Of a DNA stretch of 7,865 bases, positions 1 through 6,344 are shown one piece after another; the first letter of the stretch is position 1, and every line of letters starts with the position of its first letter. Made by a program: the position numbers and the translations under genes. Origin of the DNA: an uncultured Lachnospiraceae bacterium (GTDB lineage Bacteria; Bacillota; Clostridia; Lachnospirales; Lachnospiraceae); assembly GCA_949283905.1 (NCBI GenBank), contig CASDUB010000215.1, positions 1-7,865 on the forward strand, given 5' to 3'. The notes beneath the pieces were generated by a model, which did not search any database, had not been told where the DNA came from, and saw only the letters and a program-made list of their open reading frames with translations.

Positions 1-253
1 CAGGAAGTTCAAACGGACGGTATATCACATGATAATGATAACGGTTTCCAACCGCTTCACCTTCAACCTCGATTCCAAGAATACTCAGATCCCGCAGATC
101 AGCATATATGCTTTTTCGATCTGCGGTGACGTCATATTTTGCGAGTTCTTCTATTATTTCAGGCATTGAAATATAATGCTCTTCATCGGTTCTTTCCAGC
201 ATTATTTGAGCCAGCCTGTAAAGTTTAAATTTTTGATTGCTTCCCTTTGACAC
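1..253 (-). CDS. WYL-family (YafY/DeoR-like) transcriptional regulator, N-terminal part
   Basis: Partial gene: the first 84 codons are present and the 3' end lies beyond position 1. The reading begins (V/M)SKGSNQKFKLYRLAQIML and continues through MPEIIEELAKYDVTADRKSIY, DLRDLSILGIEVEG and GNRYHYHV. This is the N-terminal winged helix-turn-helix of WYL-domain regulators, with DVTADRKSIYADL as the recognition-helix region. The WYL ligand-binding half would be off the window. I chose the GTG at 253 because an ATG at 272 is out of frame and stops after 15 codons, the frame has no in-frame ATG before an upstream TAA, and the related copy at 1954 keeps the same GTG and upstream bases. A GGAG lies about 13 bases before the GTG, which is rather far. 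It is the last visible gene of a minus-strand series, 209 bases after the zinc-ribbon gene. WYL proteins are DNA-binding regulators, often of accessory and defence loci; the target here is unknown. Confidence 0.8.
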   Translation of the reverse strand, partial: MSKGSNQKFKLYRLAQIMLERTDEEHYISMPEIIEELAKYDVTADRKSIYADLRDLSILGIEVEGEAVGNRYHYHVIYRPFELP

Positions 254-285
254 TTTTACTGTTTTTCTCCATGCTTTATTCTTTT
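193..285 (-). repeat. Direct repeat, copy A (5' end of WYL regulator gene)
   Basis: This stretch matches 1894-1986 at a constant offset of 1701 bases. Over the core 200-270 I count 67 of 71 identical bases with no gap. The match then fades on both sides. It covers the region upstream of the start, the GTG start and about 20 codons. Three of the four differences in the core are coding and leave the protein largely unchanged, so the copies look like diverged paralogues and not a fresh duplication. Confidence 0.85.
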
Positions 286-360
286 ATCTTTTAAATTTAT
301 ATCTTCCTTTTCCATAACTTTACTTCTTCCAAATACTCCGTCAAATCCAAATTTTTCAAT

Positions 361-381
361 TTGTGCAGACCGTCTGCACAA
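361..381. promoter_or_regulatory. 21-base perfect dyad, possible operator
   Basis: Two 10-base arms, TTGTGCAGAC and GTCTGCACAA, flank a single central C and form a perfect inverted repeat. It lies in the AT-rich gap between the zinc-ribbon gene (stop at 463) and the WYL regulator start at 253. Neither strand has a T-run after it, so it does not look like a terminator. A one-base centre fits a dimeric DNA-binding protein better than an RNA hairpin. The WYL regulator itself is the obvious candidate binder, but that is inference. No convincing promoter was found beside it. Apart from this dyad the 254-462 gap shows only a short unsupported frame at 297-392. Confidence 0.5.
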
Positions 382-462
382 TTTAAAAACATATCATTTT
401 CATATTTATAATAATTGATTTTTCACACAAATTACCTGAAAATTATTAAGCGGCTTTCGCTA

Positions 463-1827
463 TCATCTGTCTCGTTTCAATTCGTGCTCGATATTTTTCT
501 TCTCTTTCTCTAATTCAGTGATCTGAGAAAGAAACGGCTTTTGCTCTTCTTTTAATACGGAGATTCTAGAAGAAATATCATCAAGAATGTTTTTCTCACA
601 GACATCAATCCGACTTTTAATCGTATCTATCTCTTCTTGAAGCATTCTCTTCTGTTTAAAGGCGAGTAGACCCAATTTGCTCTTTTGTTCCATGCAATCT
701 GACAATTTATTTTTCAGTTCTGACAACTCTATATCATCATTAAACCGGATTTTTTCTTCTTTCCTAATCTCTGAGATTTGAGCGTCATAACCGCAAACTG
801 TTTTCTTCAGTTCTTCAAGTTCAGTACAGATTTCCTGAATGCGATCTTCATGCTGCTTCTTTTCTTCCGCATGTTCTTTCCAATATTCGTCATTACGTTT
901 TTGCTGGGCTTTTCTCCTTTTTTTATCCTGATATTCTGCTTCTATTTTTTTCCAAGCGTTATAAATCTGATCTACAGGATAATATTCAGGTTCAAACGGA
1001 TCCGGATAATCATCCTCTTTTGTTCTAAAATCAGGTTCAATTTCGCGGATTTCATATACTAAATCCAAATATTTTTCCAAGTAACGCTGCTTTCGATAAG
1101 CAGATAATCCCATATAGCTCATCATATCCTGAGTATGTCCGACCCAGTAACCTATGCTATTGCATAAATCTTTTATGTCTTTACAAATTCGCTTCTTGAT
1201 TGCCAGCGAATTATCTTTCGACAGCTCATCATCGTAATTTTCAATCAAACTAAGGGCATATGTCATCTCTTCTATATTAGTTTCATAACGTCTTTGAGTA
1301 TTCCACATAAGATCCCAATGTTTATCGCTGTATAAATCAAAATGATCCCAAAGTTTTTCATCCATTATATCTGTAATTTCATTGTTAATATTATACAGCG
1401 CCACCGCAAAATCATTTTTAATATCAATAAGTTCGTTCTTTGGAATATCAATGTCTCTGATTATTTGCAATGCTGATTTTACAGCCTGAGAAAGTTCAGC
1501 CGTTCTATCTTTTTTAATCGTCGACTGTGCCGCTGCCGCTTTTCCTCTTTCAAAAACAGCTCTCCAGTTATCAGGATCCACTTCGACCACTTTCGTAAAA
1601 AACTTATAAGCTTCCTTATTGTTCCCCGCATCCGCAGCATCAACGCCCATTTTCATCCAATTGTCAATTTTTTTGGTGTCAGCTTTTGGGGCAATATCTT
1701 TTTCCTGCCGCATTTTTTCTTTCAATCTTTCTGGGCTATACTCCATACCACAATTATCACACACAGCGATTCCTCCGGATTTAACAACCAGTTTGCCGCC
1801 GCATATGTCACAAGTAATCTTTGCCAT
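463..1827 (-). CDS. Zinc-ribbon / TPR-like / coiled-coil protein of unknown function
   Basis: 454 residues, start ATG at 1827, with an AAGGA-type ribosome binding site 8-9 bases upstream. Residues 1-30 form a zinc ribbon with two knuckles, C6-x2-C9 (CDICGG) and C23-x2-C26 (CDNCGM). Residues 57-95 look like a TPR-type helical hairpin (GNNKEAYKFFTKVVEVDPDNW). The middle (about 110-290) is helical, rich in Asp, Glu and Tyr, and not recognised. From about 297 to the end the protein is a long charged coiled coil, interrupted near 385-400 by SKLGLLAFKQKRMLQEEI. I see no signal peptide or membrane segment, so it should be cytoplasmic. Proteins with a similar layout (zinc ribbon, then TPR, then LGLF-type coiled coil) occur in Firmicutes, mostly as hypothetical proteins. 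It lies between two copies of a WYL regulator head. An adaptor or scaffold role is possible but not shown. Confidence 0.85.
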   Translation of the reverse strand: MAKITCDICGGKLVVKSGGIAVCDNCGMEYSPERLKEKMRQEKDIAPKADTKKIDNWMKMGVDAADAGNNKEAYKFFTKVVEVDPDNWRAVFERGKAAAAQSTIKKDRTAELSQAVKSALQIIRDIDIPKNELIDIKNDFAVALYNINNEITDIMDEKLWDHFDLYSDKHWDLMWNTQRRYETNIEEMTYALSLIENYDDELSKDNSLAIKKRICKDIKDLCNSIGYWVGHTQDMMSYMGLSAYRKQRYLEKYLDLVYEIREIEPDFRTKEDDYPDPFEPEYYPVDQIYNAWKKIEAEYQDKKRRKAQQKRNDEYWKEHAEEKKQHEDRIQEICTELEELKKTVCGYDAQISEIRKEEKIRFNDDIELSELKNKLSDCMEQKSKLGLLAFKQKRMLQEEIDTIKSRIDVCEKNILDDISSRISVLKEEQKPFLSQITELEKEKKNIEHELKRDR

Positions 1828-1848
1828 TATTTTTCCTTCCGCCTAACC

Positions 1849-1854
1849 ATTATA
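1849..1854 (-). promoter_or_regulatory. Candidate -10 box for the zinc-ribbon gene
   Basis: A perfect TATAAT on the minus strand lies 22 bases before the ATG at 1827. No good -35 box is found 16-18 bases upstream (the best is AAACTG-like), so the promoter is weak or accidental. If it is real, transcription would start only about 15 bases ahead of the ATG and the leader would be very short. Confidence 0.3.
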
Positions 1855-1870
1855 CTTCTTCATAACCCGT

Positions 1871-1954
1871 TCAGTTTCTGTCTGCAGCTGTTTTTTCTAA
1901 CATTATTTGAGCAAGCCTGTAAAGTTTAAACTTTTGATTGCTTCCTTTTGACAC
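1871..1954 (-). pseudogene. Truncated WYL-family regulator, 5' fragment
   Basis: From the GTG at 1954 the frame reads (V/M)SKGSNQKFKLYRLAQIML, then EKTAADRN and a TGA stop, 28 codons in all. The first 22 codons match the start of the regulator at 1-253 with only minor changes (for example EKT for ERT). After that the homology stops abruptly and no further WYL sequence follows before the zinc-ribbon gene. A GGAGG lies 12 bases ahead of the GTG, the same layout as the other copy. It begins 42 bases after the stop of the 76-residue membrane protein gene. The simplest reading is a regulator gene cut off by the event that placed the zinc-ribbon gene here. A functional 27-residue peptide is possible but unlikely. 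Confidence 0.7.
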
Positions 1955-1986
1955 TTTTACTGTTTTCCTCCAAATCTTATTCTTCT
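1894..1986 (-). repeat. Direct repeat, copy B (5' end of WYL regulator gene)
   Basis: Partner of 193-285, at an offset of 1701 bases. The high-identity core is 1901-1971. The ribosome binding site is stronger here (GGAGG) than in copy A (GGAG followed by A). Together the copies bracket the zinc-ribbon gene. Confidence 0.85.
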
Positions 1987-1995
1987 TATATGCCC

Positions 1996-2226
1996 TTACT
2001 GCTGCTTTCTTCTTTTTACTATCTCTATGATATCAATAGCCAAAAGCATAAACTGTGTTATTGTAACCAGTATCATGCCTAAACGAGTTATTTTTTTCCT
2101 GGTTTCATCATTTTCTTCTTCCGCTTCCCTGTTTTCCTTTACAAGAATCATCATAAGGATAATGTTCAATATGCTTTGAAGATTCCTATTTGTTATTTTT
2201 TGTTCTGAATTAATTTTCTTTAACAT
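1996..2226 (-). CDS. Small membrane protein, 76 residues, unknown
   Basis: Start ATG at 2226 with a strong GGAGG seven bases upstream, which supports a real gene. Residues 16-29 are a short hydrophobic stretch (LQSILNIILMMILV). Residues 30-48 are a charged loop full of Glu, Arg and Lys. Residues 49-70 are a clear membrane segment (LGMILVTITQFMLLAIDIIEIV), ending in the basic tail KRRKQQ. This suggests one or two membrane passes with charged parts in the cytoplasm. I do not recognise a family. It lies between the AAA ATPase gene (95 bases upstream) and the truncated regulator (42 bases downstream), all on the same strand, so co-transcription is likely. It could be a small toxin-like or accessory membrane peptide, but nothing in the sequence settles that. 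Confidence 0.6.
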   Translation of the reverse strand: MLKKINSEQKITNRNLQSILNIILMMILVKENREAEEENDETRKKITRLGMILVTITQFMLLAIDIIEIVKRRKQQ

Positions 2227-2320
2227 TTTCCTACCTCCGTAATTTTCGCAAATATTCCGTTACATCTATTAAATATGCGTTTACATTTTCGACAATATTC
2301 CCGTTGTAAATACTGCTGCA

Positions 2321-3550
2321 TCAGTTGTCATTTTTCTCCAGCAGCCAATCAACCAGGTTAATAACGTGTATTCCGTTATAATTACCTATCGTAAGATGAT
2401 CAGCCGTAAGAATGATTTTCTCATAATTATCCCTGATATTTTTGAGTGGCCGCATCTCCCTTTCAAAAGTTTCTTTTGCTGTCATATCTGCCGTAACCTG
2501 AAAATATTTATAAACGCCATGTTTTTCAGCTACGAAATCAACTTCCGTATTTCCGACTTTTCCAATATTAACTCTGTATCCACGGCGCAGAAGTTCAAAA
2601 TAAACAATATTTTCAAGCAAGAAACCCAGGTCATAATTTTTTCGAGGAAGAATATGATTTCTAAGTCCGAGATCAACGATGTACATTTTTTTATTCACTT
2701 TTAAAAGCTGTTTTCCGACAATATCAAAACGTTCCGCCTGATAAAAAACAAAGGATTCTGTTAAGGCTTCAACATAATCTCCAACGGTATTAGGAGAGAT
2801 TTTTCTTCCTGTGGAAACAAGATAATCGGTAATACTTCTAATTGACACAGGATTTCCAATAATACTTGCAAGATACTTTGCAATAGTTTTCAGCAGAGCA
2901 ATATCCGTAATTTTCCGTTTTGAAGAATCTCTTTCTTTTCGTATCTGCCTGTCTTCTATGTCTTTCACTATTACAGTATTGTATATTCCTTCTAAGTAGG
3001 CATCCGCTTTTTCATTAGTTCGGTCCATCGCAGCGATATAAGGCATACCGCCGTTTTTTAAATACTCACCAAATCCATTTTCCGGCGATAATCCCGTCAT
3101 CAAAGTAAACTCTTTAAATGAAAGCGGAAGCATTTTTATCTCTACATATCTTCCTGTAAGAAGTGTTGCAAGATCACCTGACAGCATATAACTATTCGAG
3201 CCTGTAATATACAAATCCACATTTTTCTTGACATACAAGCTATCCACAACTTTTTCAAAAAAAGGAACCTTTTGAATCTCATCCAGAAAAATATAAGTTG
3301 TCTTTCCTTCTGTCAGATGTTCTTTCAAATATTGATACAGTTTTTTATAATCGAGCAGTTCTTCATACTCCAATTCCTCAAAGTTAATTGAAACAATCTG
3401 ATCATCATTTATCCCGTTTTCCTTCAGCCATTTTTGAAACTGAAGCAAAAGAGTTGATTTGCCGCAGCGTCTGATGCCTGTAACTACTTTAATGACATCC
3501 TCATCTTTCCATGAAATCAACTGATTAAGATACTCTTTTCTTTCTACCAA
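2321..3550 (-). CDS. AAA ATPase with C-terminal DUF4143 domain
   Basis: 409 residues from a TTG start at 3550. An earlier in-frame GTG at 3559 overlaps the AGGAGG box, whereas the TTG lies 8 bases after it, so TTG is preferred. Walker A is GIRRCGKST (25-33), Walker B is YIFLDE (86-91) and a sensor-type TGSN lies at 116-119. The C-terminal half carries the DUF4143 region (winged-helix-like part near ISPNTVGDYVEAL, then YIVDLGLRNHI). It ends in a PD-(D/E)XK-like pattern: E336 and D338 in TEVDFVAE, then Q351 in YFQV where canonical nucleases have E/Q-x-K. The following Lys is absent (QVT), so nuclease activity is doubtful. This is a widespread family of cytoplasmic P-loop ATPases whose role is poorly known. 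It has its own promoter and heads the minus-strand series. Its length is normal for the family. Confidence 0.92.
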   Translation of the reverse strand: MVERKEYLNQLISWKDEDVIKVVTGIRRCGKSTLLLQFQKWLKENGINDDQIVSINFEELEYEELLDYKKLYQYLKEHLTEGKTTYIFLDEIQKVPFFEKVVDSLYVKKNVDLYITGSNSYMLSGDLATLLTGRYVEIKMLPLSFKEFTLMTGLSPENGFGEYLKNGGMPYIAAMDRTNEKADAYLEGIYNTVIVKDIEDRQIRKERDSSKRKITDIALLKTIAKYLASIIGNPVSIRSITDYLVSTGRKISPNTVGDYVEALTESFVFYQAERFDIVGKQLLKVNKKMYIVDLGLRNHILPRKNYDLGFLLENIVYFELLRRGYRVNIGKVGNTEVDFVAEKHGVYKYFQVTADMTAKETFEREMRPLKNIRDNYEKIILTADHLTIGNYNGIHVINLVDWLLEKNDN

Positions 3551-3577
3551 TAGAACCACCTCCTATCCGGTGTTCTC

Positions 3578-3606
3578 ATTTTAGCGCATATACACTGCAC
3601 AATCAA
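3578..3606 (-). promoter_or_regulatory. Promoter of the DUF4143 ATPase gene
   Basis: On the minus strand, -35 TTGATT (3601-3606), a 17-base spacer and -10 TAAAAT (3578-3583) form a good sigma-A-type promoter. Transcription would start near 3571, close to the AGGAGG at 3559-3564, giving a short leader. A 14-base palindrome (3614-3627) lies 7 bases upstream of the -35 box and could bind a regulator. Confidence 0.65.
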
Positions 3607-3613
3607 TATTTTG

Positions 3614-3627
3614 TTCCGATTTCGGAA
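3614..3627. promoter_or_regulatory. 14-base palindrome upstream of the ATPase promoter
   Basis: TTCCGA-TT-TCGGAA is a perfect inverted repeat with a 2-base centre, placed directly upstream of the -35 box of the ATPase promoter. An operator is possible. There is no T-run, so it is not a terminator. The remaining bases between here and 3700 are AT-rich and hold no gene. Confidence 0.4.
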
Positions 3628-3700
3628 TTTTTATATCAAAAAAATTAGCTTTGTTCTCATATTACCTATTGAAACATTTGTGTTCAGTTAACCAATAGCA

Positions 3701-3733
3701 TAATAAAAAGGAATCCCATACAGAGATCCCTTT
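3701..3733 (-). terminator. Rho-independent terminator of the YhgE/Pip gene
   Basis: Read on the minus strand, an 11-base stem (AAAGGGATCTC pairing with GGGATTCCTTT, two G-U pairs) closes a 5-base loop and runs into a T-rich tail. It begins 27 bases after the stop of the 798-residue gene and separates that gene from the ATPase operon. Confidence 0.8.
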
Positions 3734-3759
3734 ACACTAACATATTTCTCATCCAACTG

Positions 3760-6156
3760 TTATGCCAGTCCGTGCTCTTCCAGCCATACAGTCCATGTGT
3801 TATGCCCTTCCTTAACTTTACGTGCCCTCACAATAAACTCTATTATCGTAAGTCCCGTAAATACAATGAACAGGACAAGCAGGAAAATAAGACACCCTCG
3901 GATGCTCTCCCCGCCGCTTATGGTGCTGCGGAACGCCTGCACCGTATATGTAAACGGCACCCAGTCATGAAGATACGGAACGAATGATCCTGACAGTTCA
4001 TATGGATATGTTCCCACTGAGCCTGCCAACTGAATAACCATGAAGATCAGCATCAGGAAACTTCCCACACGTCCAAGCAGGCTGGTAAAGAAATACATGA
4101 TGGACATGAATGCCAAGGATGCCGCGCAGGCCACAAGAACAGTTTTTCCCATTTCCACAGGTGTGAATCCGTCAAACAGATGCAAAGCGCCGATCATGAC
4201 CACCGCCTGCAAGATTGCAGTCAGATAAAGTACTGAAGCTTTGCTTATCCACCAGCGAAAACCGGATTTCATCTTTCCGCTATATTCGGTAAGCGGATAC
4301 ATAAGGCTGAATGCAATACAGCCGACCCACAGACCTACTGACATCATATACGGCGCCATTGCATGACCGTTATTTGGTACTTCAGTGATCTGCGTTTCTT
4401 TCATATCCACCGGTGCGGCAAACATATCCGCTGTCTGATCAGATGTATTCATCTTACGGATCTGATCCGCACCGCTGCTCAATTCTTTTTCCAGCGTATC
4501 TGCGCCATCAGAAACCTGACCTATTCCATCGCCCAGTTCGATGCTTCCATCGTAAAGTTTTCCTGCGCCGCTGCTGATCTGTTCTGCGCCGTCTGTAAGC
4601 TTTGATGCTCCTTCGTTCAGCGCTTTGCTGTTAGAGACAAGCTGTCCGGTTCCTGAAGCAAGCGCGTCTGTTCCTTCTTTTAATTTTGAGCTCCCGACTG
4701 TCAGTTCACCAAGACCGCTTTCCAGATCCGCTGCTCCTTTTTTAAGTGCCGCTGTACCCTGATTTTGTAACTGCTCGGCTCCCGATGCCGCAGTTGATAT
4801 TCCGCCCGCCAGAGCCGGAGCCTGCTCGGCCAGTGCGGAAGTTCCTGCATGCAGCTGCCCGATACCGCTTTCGAGAGAATCCGCACCGTTCTGAACAGCA
4901 AAAATGCCGTTCTGAAGATCAGGTATCTTAGATGCCAGCTGTGAGCTTCCGGCCGCTGCAGCATCAACACCATTTGTATAGGCATCGACTCCTGCAGAAA
5001 ACGCTTCTGCCTGATGCTGCAACGCCATGATCTGTGACCGTATTTCTTCAGGTACTCCTTCTGCTCCCGAAAGCTGCGACAGCGCACTGCCAAGTCCCGC
5101 TGCCCCGTCACGAAGCGACTGAGAAGAGGATGCGACTGATTGAAGTCCTACGTTAAGTGAATCGGCACCGTCTTTTAAATCAGCTGCTCCGCCGGACAAA
5201 GCTGCAAGCCCGCCTACAAGCTGATCTGCTCCGCTGCCCAATGAAACCGCGCCGTTATTCAATGCATCTGCTGCGTCAGGCAGACCGGCCGCAGCAGCAT
5301 TAAGTTCGGACAATCCGGCATTAAGCTCTGTCATCTTCTCATCTACATCCGCCGTGCCCTTCGCCAGGTCAGAACCTCCTTTCTGTGCGGCGTTCAGACC
5401 ATTATTCAGAGTATTTATACCTCCCTGAAGCTCTTCTGCTCCCGCTGCCGCGCTGCTGACACCGTCTGTATATTCACCAAGTCCCGTTTCCAACTCCCTG
5501 CTTCCATCTGAAAATACAAGAGCGCTGTCTGAAAGAATCTGCAGATTGTCTGTAATCGTTTTATTGCCGTCAGCAAGTTTGCCGGCTCCGTCTTTAAGTT
5601 CGCCCGAACCTTCTGCAGCTTCCTGCATTCCGTCACTGACTTCTGAGAACTTGTCAAACAGTATCTCGGTATAGGTCTTTGTAACCTCTTCCCGTACCGA
5701 ACTTTCCAGTTCTTTCATTGCAGTCTCGCTCATCTTGGATGCAATATAATTAGTTCCCGGATTAGTCTCATAGTCCAGGATCATCTTTTCCGGATGAGCA
5801 TCCGTCAGCGACGCGGCATGAGCCGAGAAATCCTCCGGTATAGTAATGACCATATAATATGTGCCGTCTTTAAGCCCCTGCTGTGCTTCCTTCTCTGAAG
5901 GAAACCTGAAATTAAGCGCATCATTGCTTTTAAGTTCATCCATCAGACTTTCTCCGATATCCAGCTCCTGATCCTCATATGTAACCGGAACGTCATGATT
6001 AATGACAGCTACCGGAAGCTTATCGATATTTCCATACGGATCCCACATTGATCCGAGGAAAAGCGTGGTATAAATCGTCGGAATCACTATGACCGCGACA
6101 GTGACGATCAGAAGTATCTTGTTCTTAAACAGATTCTTCCATTCCTGTTTCAACAT
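3760..6156 (-). CDS. YhgE/Pip family membrane protein
   Basis: 798 residues, start ATG at 6156 with GGGAG 9 bases upstream. The N-terminus (LKQEWKNLFKNKILLIVTVAVIVIPTIYTTLFLGSMWDPYG, here described as residues 3-42) is the hallmark of the YhgE/Pip N-terminal domain, with one membrane segment at about 14-33 and a large extracellular part after it. Residues about 180-575 are a long run of degenerate repeats of the type L-x-x-G-A/S-x-x-L-x-x-G, predicted to form an extended helical coiled stalk. The C-terminus has five membrane segments (about 603-622, 640-661, 672-692, 698-716 and 754-776) of the ABC-2-like type. The family includes Lactococcus Pip, a phage c2 receptor, and is related to YueB/EsaA. 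Length is normal. It is divergent from a TetR gene, a common pairing, and probably under its control. The physiological role is uncertain: export or cell-envelope function is inferred. Confidence 0.93.
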   Translation of the reverse strand: MLKQEWKNLFKNKILLIVTVAVIVIPTIYTTLFLGSMWDPYGNIDKLPVAVINHDVPVTYEDQELDIGESLMDELKSNDALNFRFPSEKEAQQGLKDGTYYMVITIPEDFSAHAASLTDAHPEKMILDYETNPGTNYIASKMSETAMKELESSVREEVTKTYTEILFDKFSEVSDGMQEAAEGSGELKDGAGKLADGNKTITDNLQILSDSALVFSDGSRELETGLGEYTDGVSSAAAGAEELQGGINTLNNGLNAAQKGGSDLAKGTADVDEKMTELNAGLSELNAAAAGLPDAADALNNGAVSLGSGADQLVGGLAALSGGAADLKDGADSLNVGLQSVASSSQSLRDGAAGLGSALSQLSGAEGVPEEIRSQIMALQHQAEAFSAGVDAYTNGVDAAAAGSSQLASKIPDLQNGIFAVQNGADSLESGIGQLHAGTSALAEQAPALAGGISTAASGAEQLQNQGTAALKKGAADLESGLGELTVGSSKLKEGTDALASGTGQLVSNSKALNEGASKLTDGAEQISSGAGKLYDGSIELGDGIGQVSDGADTLEKELSSGADQIRKMNTSDQTADMFAAPVDMKETQITEVPNNGHAMAPYMMSVGLWVGCIAFSLMYPLTEYSGKMKSGFRWWISKASVLYLTAILQAVVMIGALHLFDGFTPVEMGKTVLVACAASLAFMSIMYFFTSLLGRVGSFLMLIFMVIQLAGSVGTYPYELSGSFVPYLHDWVPFTYTVQAFRSTISGGESIRGCLIFLLVLFIVFTGLTIIEFIVRARKVKEGHNTWTVWLEEHGLA

Positions 6157-6185
6157 GTATTTTATCTCCCTTCTGCAACATCTTT

Positions 6186-6197
6186 TCTATTAATAGA
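6186..6197. promoter_or_regulatory. 12-base palindrome, candidate TetR operator
   Basis: TCTATTAATAGA is a perfect palindrome in the leader of the YhgE gene, just downstream of its -10 box. It shares the ATTAAT core with the wider inverted repeat at 6255-6287. Binding here by the adjacent TetR protein would block YhgE transcription; this is inference. In AT-rich DNA a 12-base palindrome can also arise by chance. Confidence 0.4.
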
Positions 6198-6204
6198 TAT
6201 TGTG

Positions 6205-6233
6205 TTGATTTTCTTAATGCGATGAATTATAGT
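6205..6233 (+). promoter_or_regulatory. Candidate promoter of the TetR gene
   Basis: TTGATT (6205-6210), a 17-base spacer and TATAGT (6228-6233) read toward the TetR gene. The leader would be about 105 bases long. Its -10 box overlaps the -10 box of the opposite-strand YhgE promoter by four bases, so the two promoters would compete and one repressor could cover both. Confidence 0.5.
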
Positions 6234-6254
6234 AAAATCAAACGGAAGATACAA
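6226..6254 (-). promoter_or_regulatory. Promoter of the YhgE/Pip gene
   Basis: On the minus strand, -35 TTGTAT (6249-6254), a 17-base spacer and a perfect -10 TATAAT (6226-6231). Transcription would start near 6219, about 60 bases before the ATG. The dyads on either side (6186-6197 and 6255-6287) are suitable repressor sites. Confidence 0.65.
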
Positions 6255-6287
6255 CCATTAATATAACGCCGTTTTGTCTGTTAATGG
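6255..6287. promoter_or_regulatory. Spaced inverted repeat in the divergent region, candidate operator
   Basis: CCATTAA (6255-6261) and TTAATGG (6281-6287) are perfect 7-base arms with 19 bases between them. The left arm touches the -35 box of the YhgE promoter. The wide spacing suggests two half-sites or a coincidence, so this is weaker than a compact operator. Confidence 0.35.
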
Positions 6288-6344
6288 ATAATTAAACAAC
6301 GCGATGTCTATTATTTTTTATATTTAAAAAATGAGGTAACTGCC

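Noticed and set aside
361..381. The 21-base dyad as a transcription terminator
   Set aside because: No T-run on either strand and only a one-base centre; an operator fits better.
445..462. Small hairpin after the zinc-ribbon gene stop as a terminator
   Set aside because: The stem is only four base pairs (AGCG/CGCT) and the T-run is broken; too weak to call.
778..1062. 94-codon hydrophobic frame on the plus strand
   Set aside because: It is antisense to the Lys/Glu-rich coiled coil of the zinc-ribbon protein, which automatically yields Phe/Leu/Ile-rich reading; no ribosome binding site.
2366..2704. 112-codon frame on the plus strand
   Set aside because: Antisense to the DUF4143 part of the ATPase, which has strong motifs; no domain in the shadow frame.
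3666..3698. CTATTG / CAATAG inverted repeat beyond the YhgE terminator
   Set aside because: Six-base arms 21 bases apart in AT-rich DNA are expected by chance.
4701..5111. 136-codon open frame on the minus strand inside the YhgE gene
   Set aside because: It is an alternative frame through the repetitive Gly/Ala-rich region of a clearly real gene; the protein is Arg/Ser/Leu-rich with no recognisable domain.
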